NCBI GenBank assembly: GCA_035048495.1
Contig: CM068544.1
Location: 50,493,893 to 50,557,892, forward strand
Length of the DNA stretch: 64,000 nucleotides
Direction: 5' to 3'
From: Euptelea pleiosperma
Taxonomy: Eukaryota > Streptophyta > Magnoliopsida > Ranunculales > Eupteleaceae
In this document: positions 1-11,200 of the stretch, in pieces
Layout of the letters: each line of letters opens with the position of its first letter
How positions within the stretch are numbered: position 1 is the first letter of the stretch
Position numbers and translations under genes: made by a program
Notes under the pieces: generated by a model
What the model was told of the DNA's origin: nothing
Databases searched by the model: none
Seen by the model: the letters and a program-made list of their open reading frames with translations, nothing else

Positions 1-929
1 TGACTTGGGCCTGTATGACCCTTGGTTAGAAAGTCCTTATGGACTATTCAAGAACCCATGGGTCCAAAAGTGTAATTCAGACTTGATAGTCCTGAGAGAT
101 GGTTTGGACCTCGTTGTTTATAACTCTATCGTTGCAGCAGAAGGGTGAAATGATCCCATTTATCCCCATCAAATGAGGTTATTTTTGACGAATAGCCTAA
201 CTGGCTAGGTATTTTATTCCTTTGCTTAGTCTTTTAAAGCCATGCACGTCCCTCTTAGGGGGTAAACTAGATTATTTAAGGTCAAAAGGCTTTGTTACCC
301 TTGCATGGGGGTGTCTACCTTTCTGTACGAGGGTTATAAAAAGTCTTTTTTGACCTTTTGAAAAAGATTTAAGGGACTGATGTCCAATGATCGAATATCA
401 ACGCCCATTTTGAAGAGGCAAACGCTTTTTGCACAAATGCCCCCTTACGCATGGGGCATTAAAGCTCTTTGGACCCTGTTTTGAACCAATTAGATGGGCT
501 GATGCCCAATCATTCATATTAAAAGTCAAGGAGAAAAAGCAAGGATGCCTTTACTTCAGTACCCCCTTGCGCAAGGGATTGTACCCATTGCGCAAGGGAT
601 GAAAAGGTCTTTTTACCTCGTGAAAGTGATAAAGGGCTGACCCCCTCAATAAAAGGCAAATGCCCCTTGCGTGAGGGGTTATACCCTTGCGCAAGGGGCG
701 AAGATGTCTTTAGACCTTTTAAAATATTTTAGCGTTAATTGACATTTTAAAAAAGGCGAGTACTTTTTACAATATTACCCTTAGGTGGGGCCTTATGGGT
801 ATTAATGCCCATTTTACCCATTTTAGAGGGTTGTTATGGTCTTTTGACCTTACCATTAATAGTGCCACTCCCTCGCGAAGGTTAGAGTGGTTTTATGACC
901 ATTCTCTCTGCGCAAAGGTTATTAGAGTA
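1..929. repeat. Unidentified repeat DNA with short palindromes
   Basis: No gene is seen. The stretch contains at least five short inverted repeats built on the pattern CCCTTGCGCAAGGG or close variants, at about 439-459, 564-577, 584-598, 663-678 and 684-697. They are spaced irregularly and joined by text that resembles itself (phrases such as 'aaggtctttt' and 'gacctttt' recur). A weaker related motif lies near 870. This looks like part of a larger repeat whose ends lie outside the window. The family was not recognised. Confidence 0.5.
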
Positions 930-1478
930 CTAGTGTTATTAGCACGGGCGAAATAATAAAAATAATTTTTTTTTATTGTAAAGATAAATATTTTTTAGTG
1001 TAGAGATGTAAAATTATTTCAATACATTTTAAATCTTTTGATATTACTGTCATAAATGTATTTTGACTGTTATACAGTAATGTTGCATGGGTTGGGTTCA
1101 GGGGACAACCATTTGGTGTACCCACATAGAAGATGAATCAACGGCTGATTTTTGGTGAGGATGATCTCTATGGTGAGGACATCATCCTCACAAAAATTCA
1201 AATCATTCTGATGTTCGTAAAGTAGTTTAGAAGTTGAAGAATTATGGACTGTCGATTTTTACCACGTAACTTGAAAACCACATTTGATGGTGTTAGAAAT
1301 TTCAGCATGGGCTGATTTTTTTGTTGGGGCTGATCTATATGGTGAGGAGATCATCATCACCAAAAATCAGCCATTGATTCAAATTCTATGTGGGTCCGCC
1401 AAAATGGTTGTCAAAAGTGGTTGTCCCATAAACCCGACCCATGTTGCATAGCTTGTGACAACCACTTTTGTCATTAGG
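930..1478 (-). mobile_element. 3' remnant of an older Helitron
   Basis: Read on the minus strand, the sequence ending at 930 has GCCCGTGCTAAT, then AACACTAG, then T. This matches the 3' end of the neighbouring Helitrons except that the second arm of the hairpin is missing. The stretch up to 1478 is probably the tail of an older copy. It also holds a complete MITE (1089-1440). No 5' end can be assigned. Confidence 0.4.
1089..1440. mobile_element. Mutator-like MITE, family B, intact
   Basis: A 352-bp element with terminal inverted repeats. The left end reads GGGTTGGGTTCAGGGGACAA and the right end is its near complement, finishing AAACCCGACCC. It is flanked by an exact 9-bp duplication, ATGTTGCAT, at 1080-1088 and 1441-1449. 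A 9-bp duplication is typical of the Mutator superfamily. The inside carries a second inverted pair, with 'gaggatgatctctatggtga' facing 'catatagatcacc'-type sequence. It has no coding capacity and needs transposase from elsewhere. Confidence 0.85.
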
Positions 1479-1535
1479 CTAGTGTTTGTGCACGTACTAA
1501 GCACGGGTACTTTGTTTTATATAAAACAAAATTTT

Positions 1536-1750
1536 CAAAAAATATATTACCAGTTAAGATTTCGTAATGACAATTAAATTAGCCTGACTGGTGATTTATA
1601 TGGACTGAATCAGAGTAAAAAAAAAATGATGAATCATATGCTAGAAATCATAATCAAATGGGTAGAAATTATCAACTAGGCTGATTTTTGGTATGTAGGT
1701 GAACAAAAGGGTGGGTTAAACATCTAGTTAGTGTAACCCATAGTTAGCAA
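1536..1750. repeat. Degenerate family A MITE-like sequence
   Basis: Two arms facing each other can be matched. One reads 'attagcctgactggtgattt' and the other 'aggctgatttttggtatgta'. They are the core arms of family A, described at 59239-59584. The ends are worn and no target duplication was found. Confidence 0.4.
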
Positions 1751-2406
1751 ATCTCCGTTTAAAACCTGACTTTAAAAAAAAAAAAACACACATCTTTTGA
1801 AAAAAAACTTTTCAAATCATGTGTTTTCAAAACATCGCGAAAAAAAAAAAAACACGAAGTTTTCGCTAATCGGAAACAACCCCGCGAATTTTAATTTTCA
1901 AAAAATCTCATGGATAAAACTCATTCTTGTTTTAAAAAATAAAGAATATTTTTATTTATATTTGACACTAATTTTTATGTTTAAAAAAATATTTTTAGAA
2001 AATATTAATAGATTCCTACGCATTTGGAGACCTTCAAAATGGGCTACAGCTGAGCTGGGACATGGTCTCCTCCATTAGAGTACTCCACACATGTTCTACA
2101 TTATTCCATCCAAATGGCATATCAAGGTAGCATAGTTAACAAAGCCAAAAGAAAATCACATATACAGGCGGGGAAAGAAGCATTTATACAATAAAATTAG
2201 TGATACTATGTACCATTCTGATTTGGCTTCTAGTCGTGGCCGAGCAATCTTCGCATGGCAAGAGCTTCCGACGTACTTTCATCAGACGATCTCAAACATC
2301 AAGATCAAATGTCCCCGATATCTGGACCACCTACAATATAACCATCCAATTGTCTTCTTTTTCCCTTTGTTATTTTTTTAAGTGAGAGAATGGAATGTGC
2401 ACAAAA

Positions 2407-2577
2407 CTATGGAACGAAAAGACTCGGAACTGTGAAGCTAGTTAAACCTCTTAACGAAAAGACAATCTCAGTTGTACTTCCTCCCTCATCCCAAACAGGG
2501 AGAACATCATGCGTTGTTAACTTTTTTAGCTCTTCTACTACACCATTAAATGCAGTTCCACCTGAAGCAATATTGAG
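2407..2577 (-). pseudogene. Captured exon of CofD/YvcK-like gene
   Basis: The minus strand has an open stretch whose translation includes SGGTAFNGVVEELKKLTT, then DVLPVWDEGGSTTEIV. Proteins of the CofD/YvcK fold (2-phospho-L-lactate transferase and 'gluconeogenesis factor' families) have an N-terminal GGT...GL.. loop followed by a DDGGS motif that binds phosphate or nucleotide. Here GGT is kept and the second motif reads DEGGS. Similarity ends after about 40 residues and the frame stops at 2407-2409. There is no start codon and no remainder of the gene. It lies inside Helitron 1 in the element's own orientation, as expected for a captured gene piece. The family call is from recalled motifs. 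Confidence 0.6.
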
Positions 2578-3359
2578 CTAATGAATGCTTTGAACAACGA
2601 TCATAGTTTTTAGAAATAATGCGAATAGAACGAAATTTAGAAATAAAATAATTTCACCATTTTTCTAGGATAAAACTTGGAATATCTTCACTCTCTGCTC
2701 GATAGAGCCGTATTTGACTGATACGTTGGGAGAGGGAGAGCTTTCTGTTCAGAGATACGTTTTAGGAAGGGAGAATGTGAGACGTTTGGGAAGGTAAGAT
2801 ACGATTAGAATGTGAAGAGACGCATTTGTCAGAATCTTTACATAGTAATCTTCTAAACGTAAGGTAAGAGATTGATGGTAAAAGTGTTTTACGCATTGGG
2901 AGTGGAAGAGATGCGGAGCAAAAGTAACAATTGCAATGATGAATGGTGATTAACAATTGCAATGGTGAAAGAGTCGATATAAAGGAGACGTTTGTGTAAG
3001 GGTATTTTTGAGATAAGGTAAAAAGGGTATTTTTTAAAAAAATGGTGAAAAAAAGATGGAGAGAGCGCCACCTCAACAGTGCCGAACTTTAGTATAGATA
3101 ATAGACTAGTGATTTTTGCCCGTGCTAAAGCACAGGCCATCTAAAATATTAAGATAAAATTTAGTAAAATATATTGGGTTAGTAATAATAGTTATTGTTT
3201 TAAATATTTTTGAGTGAAGTATAGTAAAAGGTTTTTTATAAAACAAAAAATACGATCATCTAATTAAAGGGAAAAAATACAAACAAAATCAACACAAACC
3301 ACCCCAATTAAGATCAAAATAGATTATTTGAAAAATATTAAAAAAATATAAAAAATAAA

Positions 3360-3680
3360 AATTAGGAAGAACAACTAATTGTAGATCCACCAAAGTGTGA
3401 GCCACACATCCATAGAGTCGGTGGATAGTAAAAAATTTTGTGTGGACACCTTTTCTATATGGAACGCATAAAAATATGCCACTTGGCATAGTCTTTAAGT
3501 CAAACTGACCCATGAATGAATGATCCACCACTTGATGGACCTACTAACCATAAATCAGCCTGATTGGTGATCTGTAGTCATTGAATCTGAGTACCCAAAG
3601 GGTAGAAATCATCTAATGAAAAAGGTGCAAATCCAAATGGTTATAGATCACAAATTGGGTTGTTTGTTCATGTTTACGTT
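3360..3680. repeat. Degenerate family A MITE-like sequence
   Basis: Recognisable family A text is present: 'gtgtgagccacacatccat' and 'aaatcagcctgattggtgat', followed by 'tgaatctgagtacccaaagg'. The right arm is poorly preserved. It lies in Helitron 2. Confidence 0.4.
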
Positions 3681-4086
3681 TTTCAAATGTCCACTTAAAA
3701 AATTCAATCATATTGCAAAGGGTGTTCACGTGGCATTTTATGCGGGGTGAGTTCAAAACCCCATGGACAGAATATTTTTTCTATAAGTTAACAAATTAAT
3801 ATTTTAAATTTATGGTCTTGGTAGCTATGTAGTCAGCCAGTTGTGCAGCATTGGAGTTAAGAGTGTGTTTAGAATGATACAGCTTGATTTCCAAGAGAGA
3901 GTATGTGATAAATCGAAGATCGGTTAAGAGATAGTGAAACAACAACTCGAAATTCCCATGAAAAACTGATGAATAATATATTTCTTAATCGCATCCATCA
4001 ATCATAAATACCAATTAAATAAAAAATTTGTTATAAAAAATACACTTTGTAAACATTTATTTTTCAGGTTTACCAAATTAAAAATA

Positions 4087-4493
4087 GGGTCATGATCAAC
4101 ATACACAGATTTTTACACAAAATTTTATACCAATTTTGGCCTACCCATGTGGAAGATAAATCAATGGCTGTTTTTTTTTTTTTTTTGGTGAGGATGATTT
4201 CCTCGTCATATGGATCACCCCTACAAAAAATCAGCTCATTTTGAAATTTCTAACACCATCAAATGTGGGTTTGAAGTTAACAATAAAAAATAGACGGTCC
4301 ATAATTTTTCAACTTGTAAATCAGGCTACAAATATCACAACGATTTGAATTTTTGTGAGGGTGATCTTCTCACCATAGAGACCATCCCCAGCAAAAATCA
4401 TCCCATTCCAAAATTTCTAATTTATATATTAGCCCCCGCCAATTTATTAGTATGAAATTTTTTGTAAAAATTTGTGTCCCTTGATCCTGACCA
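4087..4493. mobile_element. Mutator-like MITE, family B
   Basis: The left end reads GGGTCATGATCAACATACAC and the right end runs ...CCCTTGATCCTGACC, inverted relative to the left. The core shares 'gtggaagataaatcaatggc' and the 'gaggatgat...' arms with the element at 1089-1440. The flanks TTAAAAATA (4078-4086) and TTAAAAAAA (4494-4502) match at 8 of 9 positions. It is nested in Helitron 2. Confidence 0.65.
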
Positions 4494-4554
4494 TTAAAAA
4501 AATCTCTAATTCGTACAATACCCATCAAAGATTACCTTCTTGATTTTCAAAAGT

Positions 4555-4559
<5 letters not shown>

Positions 4560-4597
<38 letters not shown>
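4560..4597. repeat. (CT)n microsatellite
   Basis: About 19 uninterrupted CT units lie inside Helitron 2. Confidence 0.95.
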
Positions 4598-4599
<2 letters not shown>

Positions 4600-5093
4600 A
4601 GTTGTTAATCGTCCATAATCCCAAGGTGAACTTTGGTTTATGTGTGATGGTCTAGACTCTAAAGATCTGGAGAGACATGTTGGGTAATGAAAAGATTGTA
4701 AAATTTAGGAAGTTAGAAGAAAAAAAGGAGAGAGTCGATTTTTAAAGAGTTAAAATAGATTTAGGAATGTAAAAAAGGTTGAAGATCTTAGGATAGGCTC
4801 AAGTTGGAAAGAAAGCATTTAAGTTTAATGACCAAAATACTGTAATAAGAGATCGTGTGGTTATAATCGTCAGATCACATTTTATTTTGTAATCATTATA
4901 GTTTAGGCATCTAACCTTAATGTAGATGTAAAACCAAGTTACACAATAAAACGCCTCTTTGAACGCCGTACATATATATTTCTAAATTTTCTAAATCTTA
5001 TCCTACACCTACAATAAAAACACAAACCCCACAACCCTACATTTGATACATATGACATGTATCACACGTGATACATATTCACCAAATTTTTAC

Positions 5094-5234
5094 CACCTAT
5101 GTCGATCAATAGGCATGATGCTGTTGGTTTAGAGTGTTGATATAATGAACGTGGAGGTCTTATTGAGAGAGGTTCCTCGACAGGCTCTCTCATCATGCTC
5201 TCTAGCTCGAGTATGAACATGTCCATGTCAGGCC
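5094..5234 (-). pseudogene. Exon-like fragment in Helitron 2, unidentified
   Basis: On the minus strand an acceptor-like TTTCTAG at 5235-5241 is followed by 141 open bases and a donor GTAAAAAT at 5093. The translation contains MDMFILELESMMREPV and LSIRPPRSLYQHSKP. It has the base composition of a real exon and sits in A/T-rich transposon sequence, so it may be a captured exon. I do not recognise the protein. It could also be chance. Confidence 0.35.
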
Positions 5235-5915
5235 CTAGAAAGCAAATCAGGATCACAATCCCAGCCTCATATTTGCTACTCCTGAGCGGTATATAGAAGT
5301 ATGTCAACCTAGGAATGACCCATACATTTCTTTAATATCCATGTATACCAATTCATCTTGTCAAAACGAAAAAAAAAAAAAAAAAAAATCTAGAAACAAA
5401 TTATGGTCTCACTTACCTTGGGAATCCTTAGTTCATTTCTTTCTTTATTCAATATATTTCCCTCTTTCTTTATTCAATACCTTTGCCGTTACCCTCTCTA
5501 TCAGATTTTTAAATTGAAGTACTTCACAAACAAAACACAACAGATCAGAATACACCCATAAAACATGGCACTAGTAACAATAAGACTAAGTAATAATAAA
5601 AAAAGATCATATTATATAAGAACTGAATTAATGGTGTAGGACCAACATATCTGAAGAGATGAAAAGAGAACTAACAAACGAAAGCCTCCAGATCTATTAA
5701 GATTCAAAAATGATAGATGGGAGAGGGAGAGGTAAATACGTTTTGGGTGAAGAAGTTTTTTTATTACTCCAATATAACGGTGAGATTTTATGAGGAAGTA
5801 AATAGGAGATGGAGAAACAGTTTATGAGAAGAAAGGAGGGAGAGAGTTGCTGGAAACGAAGGGTGTTTTTTGAAAGAGTCCGTCTAGAGCTACTACACCC
5901 ATTTCTTACATCCAG

Positions 5916-6235
5916 TTCTTACACCTGGTGGTGGGGCCCACATGGACATCATGTTGGACAATCCAACCGCGCCATGAGTTTTTCATACTATAGTTAGCCT
6001 CCTCGCAAAAAATTAGGACATTTCGGCATTCTTAACCTCATGAAAAACTTACTATAATATGAAAAATCGAAGACATCCAATTAAACCATTATTTTGGATC
6101 AAATTTTTATATGGTTAGTAATTTTGAAATGAACTTATTTTTGGTGGTGATGATCATCATAGAAAGGACAACTCAATGAATGGTTGGATTGTCCAACATG
6201 ATCTCCATGTGGGCCCAACCAGTGGGTGTGAAAAG
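5916..6235. mobile_element. Foldback MITE-like element
   Basis: The left arm 'ggtggggcccacatggacat' with 'catgttggacaatccaacc' is matched in inverse by 'ggttggattgtccaacatg' and 'ctccatgtgggcccaacc' near 6182-6222. The loop is A/T rich and no target duplication was confirmed. It lies inside Helitron 2, close to its 5' end. Confidence 0.6.
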
Positions 6236-6496
6236 CAAAAACATTAAAAATAGAATCTCCGATTTTGAAAAATGCATTGTTGGAATGTAAAGGTTTTGGA
6301 AAGGAAGAGGTTGGAAGGGGAAAGGTTTTTGTTGAGAAAAAGTCTAATATACCCCTTTCTTTTAATAACACTAAAGCAAGTGTGAAATGGTTGTTTTTGG
6401 AAAAACTTAAAAAGAGGGTATTTTTGGAAAAAACTATGAAAAAAAGATGGAGAGAGCGCCACCCCAGCAGTACTCAGCTTTAGTATATATAATAGA

Positions 6497-7603
6497 TTTG
6501 ACCATAGAGGCGATGACTATCACGAGGATTCCCCTTATGTGTCAGGGACAGTATGGGGATTTCTACTATGGAACGGCCGCACGACCTCAAAAGGTGTTTT
6601 CACACAATTAATGAAGGTACCCTTTTGATTGTCAAAGACTCACATTGCCATTGGTATTAACATTTGACCCCTGGCTTTCTAGGGGTATTTTTAGTAAAAA
6701 GAAAAAATTTCCCCGTCAACAAACTTTTGTTTAGTGGGCCCGACTGTTTGGCCCAAGCAAACGGGCCATATGACCTGACCTGTGGGCTGGCCCACCAAAC
6801 CCTCTTATTGAGCTGGGCCATATGTTTCGATGGTCATACATCCTTAAATCAAGAGAAAACCATGTTTTCTATATCCAATCGGGGCATGGATGATGCTGTC
6901 CAAAACCAACAGAACCTAGACTCCGGTGAGCTTGGATCCTTTGTCTAGGTTCCGTTTCTCTCTCATTAACAGGTCGGGCATGGGTCAAGCAATCAGATGG
7001 TTGAAGTTTGAACTCTAGCATTGGGTTCGGGTCCTATACGGTACCAAACCGTTCTCACTAAAGGGTCGATCTGTCATAGAATAGATCACATGGATCGAGT
7101 GGGGGGTGTCAATGGCTTGGTTTCGATTTGGTACCAGTGTACCCTGAATCAGAACCTATTATGTAGGACAGTTCTGCTCCCATCGGTTTCAGTTTTGGTT
7201 CCGGTATTAAAACAAGTGGTTTCAGAAAATGGACCCGATAGATACCTGGTTCTCTCATTGGGTATCTGTCCGTTATCTAAAAAATGTGAAAAATGTACGA
7301 AAATGATTTTCACAGCTTAGAAAAAATCTTGATATTTGCACCAAGAAGTGATTTCACTTCCGGTTCCATCCGGATACCAGTATGCCAAGAACCATTTTCA
7401 GTTCCGGTTTGATCCGGGTAGTAGTGTACCAAGAACCGAAACTATACATTGGTCTGGATTTTATTGGTTCCAAATATTTTTCGTGTCCGATTTTGAAATA
7501 GCTATTCTCGGAACAGGAATAATTGAACAGCCAGGTCTCATATGAAGATGTTGGGATTGTAGACCATATGTCGGAATACTATTACTCGATAGTCTAATTA
7601 TAT
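6497..7603. other. Intergenic, repeat-like, no gene seen
   Basis: Reading frames occur, but none looks like a protein. 7020-7545 repeats phrases such as 'ggtaccag(t)gt(a)cc', 'agaaccg' and 'ggttcc' in both orientations, which suggests an old inverted-repeat element. 6730-6830 has short 'gggcc' runs. Confidence 0.4.
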
Positions 7604-7766
7604 GGGTAGCTCTACGGCCGCCCACCTCTTTAAGCTGGGCACCCACAAAAAAAACCAATTTTTGAGGACCAAATTGCCCTCTCCCATCTCTACAGTTTTG
7701 TTTGGGCACCTACACTAAAAAAAAACAGAGGAGGAGGAGGAGGAGGAAGAAGAAGAAGAAGAAGAA

Positions 7767-7798
<32 letters not shown>

Positions 7799-8167
7799 AG
7801 GAAGAAGAAGAAGAGGAGGAGGACGCCATCGCCGGAGGTACCTCTCTCTCTCTCTCTCTCTTGCCGGAGGTGGTAGTGTTGGAGTGGTGGTGGAGCTTTG
7901 GAGCACCCCAAACTCCAACAAATTTTTTTTTTATCTTTTGTTTTGCCTCCACGGCCTGGAACTACCGTGGTCACCATGGCAGCCACGGCCAAGCCAGCCG
8001 TGGTCACCATGGCACCCACGGCCAGGAGCCCAAAGTAGAAATTTTTTCTGGATTTTAATGTGGGTGCCCAACAAAATGGGGTGCCCTAATAGGGGCCTCT
8101 AATAGGCGTGGGTGCTCATCAAATGTTGGTGTCCAGCCGAAAGAGGTGGGCGCCCGTAGAGCTACCC
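7604..8167. mobile_element. Mutator-like MITE in promoter of membrane-protein gene
   Basis: A 564-bp element. The left end is GGGTAGCTCTACGGCCGCCC plus ACCTCTTT and the right end is its inverse complement with one or two changes (…GCGCCCGTAGAGCTACCC). The flanking 9-bp duplication TAATTATAT at 7595-7603 and 8168-8176 is exact. It includes a purine-rich GAG/GAA tract and a CT run. Its right edge is 89 bp before the ATG at 8257, so it probably forms part of the promoter or 5' leader. Confidence 0.9.
7727..7825. repeat. GAG/GAA purine microsatellite
   Basis: The GGA/GAA triplet run is almost pure purine on the + strand. A CT run follows at about 7842-7861. Long open frames through here are artefacts of the simple sequence. 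Confidence 0.95.
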
Positions 8168-8256
8168 TAATTATATTCATCTTTTTAGGTGAGTTCTCGA
8201 GCTTTTTTCTGCTCCGAGAGAAAGCCTCAGGGAAGTTCCCGCAGAGAGTTGCAGGT

Positions 8257-11200
8257 ATGGCGAGAAATCAGAGGATCTCCATCAATGGAACAACCCTCTT
8301 ATTGTTCTTCTCTGGTTGTCTCTCGTTTTTGGCTTCGATTTCTCTCGCTTACAGGCCTGGAGACATCGTCCCTACGAGCAAGATGGGTCAATACCACTCG
8401 GTCTGAACCCAACAAAACCCCTTTAATCTTCTTTCAATTTTCATTAACTACGACTACTTTATCCCCTTAATTTTGTTGCTTTTCGATTTGATTTTTATCA
8501 AATTTCAGTCCAGAACTGTTTGGCACGATGTGATCGGTCGCCATTGCCCCATTTTCGCTGTAAATCGCGAGGTATTATTCTCCCCTAAAATCACTTTTAT
8601 GGGTTTATTTTTGTTTTTCACGGTAAATATGATTGTTTTTCTTTGTTTGTTGGCAATTTATAGGTCTTGATTCCTATAGCGAAGCCTACAGGTTACACCG
8701 GCGCGGATCCATATAAGATGTAAGAATAATTTCTGTTGAATTATGTTATTTTATCTTAATTTGCGAGGAATTCACACAGGGTAGAAACATCAAAATGAAA
8801 AATGAGAAAAACAGGAGATTTTTCTTTTTCTTTCTTTGTTTGCTTATTTAAGTGATGCTTGTTCGTGGAATCATGAAACAGAAACAATATTCAGCCAACA
8901 TGTAAAACTAGACGAGAAGTGTCCTCACTTGTCCTTCTTTTTCATACATTTCCTCCAGCATTTTGATGCCGTCTTAGATGCCCTAGATAGAGATACAGAC
9001 ATTGGCACAGGAAACAGGGATATGGCTCTTCTTTTTTTAAAATCTAGACATGAAAATGGATACAGGTATATATGTTGATATTATGCTTTAGTTTTTGGGT
9101 GTTAAGTATCATTTTTTTAGTATTTACATCAAGCCAAACGTAACGAAACATCTAAATTTTGACAACAGAATTTGTTTTAATGTATTATATATATATATTT
9201 TTTTTTGTTGACAAAAAGAAAGGAAATTGTTAGGAAATGAGGAACTAGTGGTGTAGAAGTATACAAGCAGTATTCCATACTAGTATCGGTATGGTATCAT
9301 GTTGATACAGGTATGATAGGAAAGTTGGAAGTATTTGGATATCATAAGCTGCTCTTGAAGCTGCCGCTCTGATATGAAGGAGGAAGAGCAGGAGAAAGGG
9401 GGGTGGGTTAAGACTTTAATTTCTTCAGTGGGTATGGATCCAAATAAGATGATTTGCATTTCTCCATAGAGGAAATGTTTGGTGTGGAGGAGTCCCATGT
9501 GGGTTCTGGTAGACGCATGAGTGGAACTATGATTTGGGGTCAATTATGGTTATTTGTTGGAGACCAATTGCAATGTGGAGCTCATTGGATTTGTCATACT
9601 AGTTGCGGAGCCCATTTTGCACCCTTGGAATTTACAATTTCTTGAAGCTAGTGAGGCATGAACAGGATTACATTTATAGATTAAATGTTGGCAACCTTTG
9701 TAGTCAAGGAGCGCGCCTCAGGCGCAAAGCGCACTTAAAGCACCTTAGAAGGGTCAAGGCGAGGCATGTTTAGTAAGGCGCACGCCTCAGACTAGGCTCC
9801 AGGCGCGTCAGGCACGCGCCTCACTAAAATACATCTTTTTTGTAAAAATTATGTATTTTGCCCTATTATATTAAACACCGGTATGGTAGGAGAGATACAA
9901 TTGAATCTATCTCATTGAAAGACATTGATGAAAACGATGAATGGCTACTTGGGGAGATGGAAACAGAAGGTGGAGAAGCGGAAGATGAATTGGTGGTTGA
10001 AGATGATAGCTTGACATGGAGTATTGCTGCGAGAGCTGCTGGAGTTGGTGAATCAACATCAAATACTAGATTACAATCAAGGTCAAGAGTAAGGGCAAGG
10101 ACTTCAATAAGGGAGTCGGAAGAGGAAGATGCTAATTTGGAAGGGACAAAAGAAGAAGAATATATTGAGGAGGCTAACACATCCGATGATGATGGGGATG
10201 AAGCTAATGACTATATTTTAGATGATGACGATGTTAACTAGAACTAATTGTGGGCTATTTAAGATTTTGAACATTTGCTATATTTTATGTTTTATGGCCT
10301 TTTGATTACTTGTTGGCAACAATTGCTTGAGTTGGGGTTCTAGTTTTAAGTGGTGTTCAGGCTCGAAGCTGAGGAGAATATCTTTCTTGTCAACTATAAT
10401 GAAGATGATTACAAATTTTACAAGATCATAGAAATGTGATGCCATCGGTTTTACATGAACTCATCCTCCTCCCTTTGCTTCTCGTCTTGTACTCACCTTT
10501 TTTTACTTTGGCTCGTGGTTGGGAGAGCAGAGACTCACCATGCTTTTGATCTCTAAAAGGCAGGATAGGAACATTCAGTTGGTTTATATGTATTCTAAGT
10601 TTTGGAATTGGATGATTTTTGGCGAGGATGGTCTCTATGGTGAGAGATCATCCTCACAAAAATTCAAATCATTCTGACATTCGTAGACTGGTTTAGAAGT
10701 TGAAGAATTATGGACCTTCTATTTTTTCCATAAACTTGAAGACCACACTTGATGTGGTTAGAAATTTCAGAATGGGTTGATTTTTTGTAGGGTTGATCTA
10801 TATGGTGAGGAGGTCATCCTCACCAAAATCATCCATTGATTCATCTTCCATGTGGTTATGCCAAAATTGTTGCCCCCCGATCCTGACTATATATATATAT
10901 ATATATTGTTTCTTATTCTTTTTGCTTCCTACTCTTGGAGCTAACCAGTCTGAGCAGATTCTCTCTGTGTTGGGTTGGAAAATTTGGTTAAGTTATTTGT
11001 TTTCCGTCCATGAGGGTTGGGATAATGGTTATATCTTTCATCTTTGTTATTTTGAAGAGGGCACAGTTCTTGGACAGTTTAATCTTTGTTGTAGATATAC
11101 AGAGAGAGAAATGCAGAAGGATTTTGGATACTGAAGTTTATAATAAATGAGGTGGTAAGCTTTAAACAGAAAACAAACTAATTTTCTTTCTAGTTTCATA

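Larger units (their letters stand above)
1479..3105 (-). mobile_element. Non-autonomous Helitron 1
   Basis: On the minus strand the element begins at 3105 with TCTATTATCTATACTAAAG, a typical plant Helitron 5' end. The next ~30 bases (CGGCACTGTTGAGGTGGCG region) are shared with two other elements in the window. It ends at 1479 with a GC-rich hairpin (CCGTGCTTAGTACG) followed by a short A/C-rich gap and CTAG. The expected T after CTAG is a C here, so either the flank has mutated or the edge is slightly off. No Rep/helicase is present. It carries a fragment of a CofD/YvcK-like gene (2407-2577). Confidence 0.7.
3106..6496 (-). mobile_element. Non-autonomous Helitron 2
   Basis: On the minus strand the element starts at 6496 with TCTATTATATATACTAAAGC, preceded by the A expected at a Helitron insertion point. 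It shares the following 'GCGCTCTCTCC' region with Helitron 1. It ends at 3106 with the hairpin GTGCTTTAGCAC, then GGGCAAAAATCACTAG, followed by T. That T is the first base of Helitron 1, so this element inserted exactly at the 5' junction of the other. Inside lie a family B MITE (4087-4493), a CT microsatellite, an exon-like piece (5094-5234) and a foldback element (5916-6235). No transposase gene is seen. Confidence 0.75.

Noticed and set aside
1797..2078. Lys/Phe-rich frame
   Set aside because: A/T-rich Helitron interior, no recognisable protein.
7702..8058. Long overlapping frames with poly-Lys/Glu or poly-Ser/Leu
   Set aside because: They are translations of the GAA/GAG and CT simple repeats inside a MITE.
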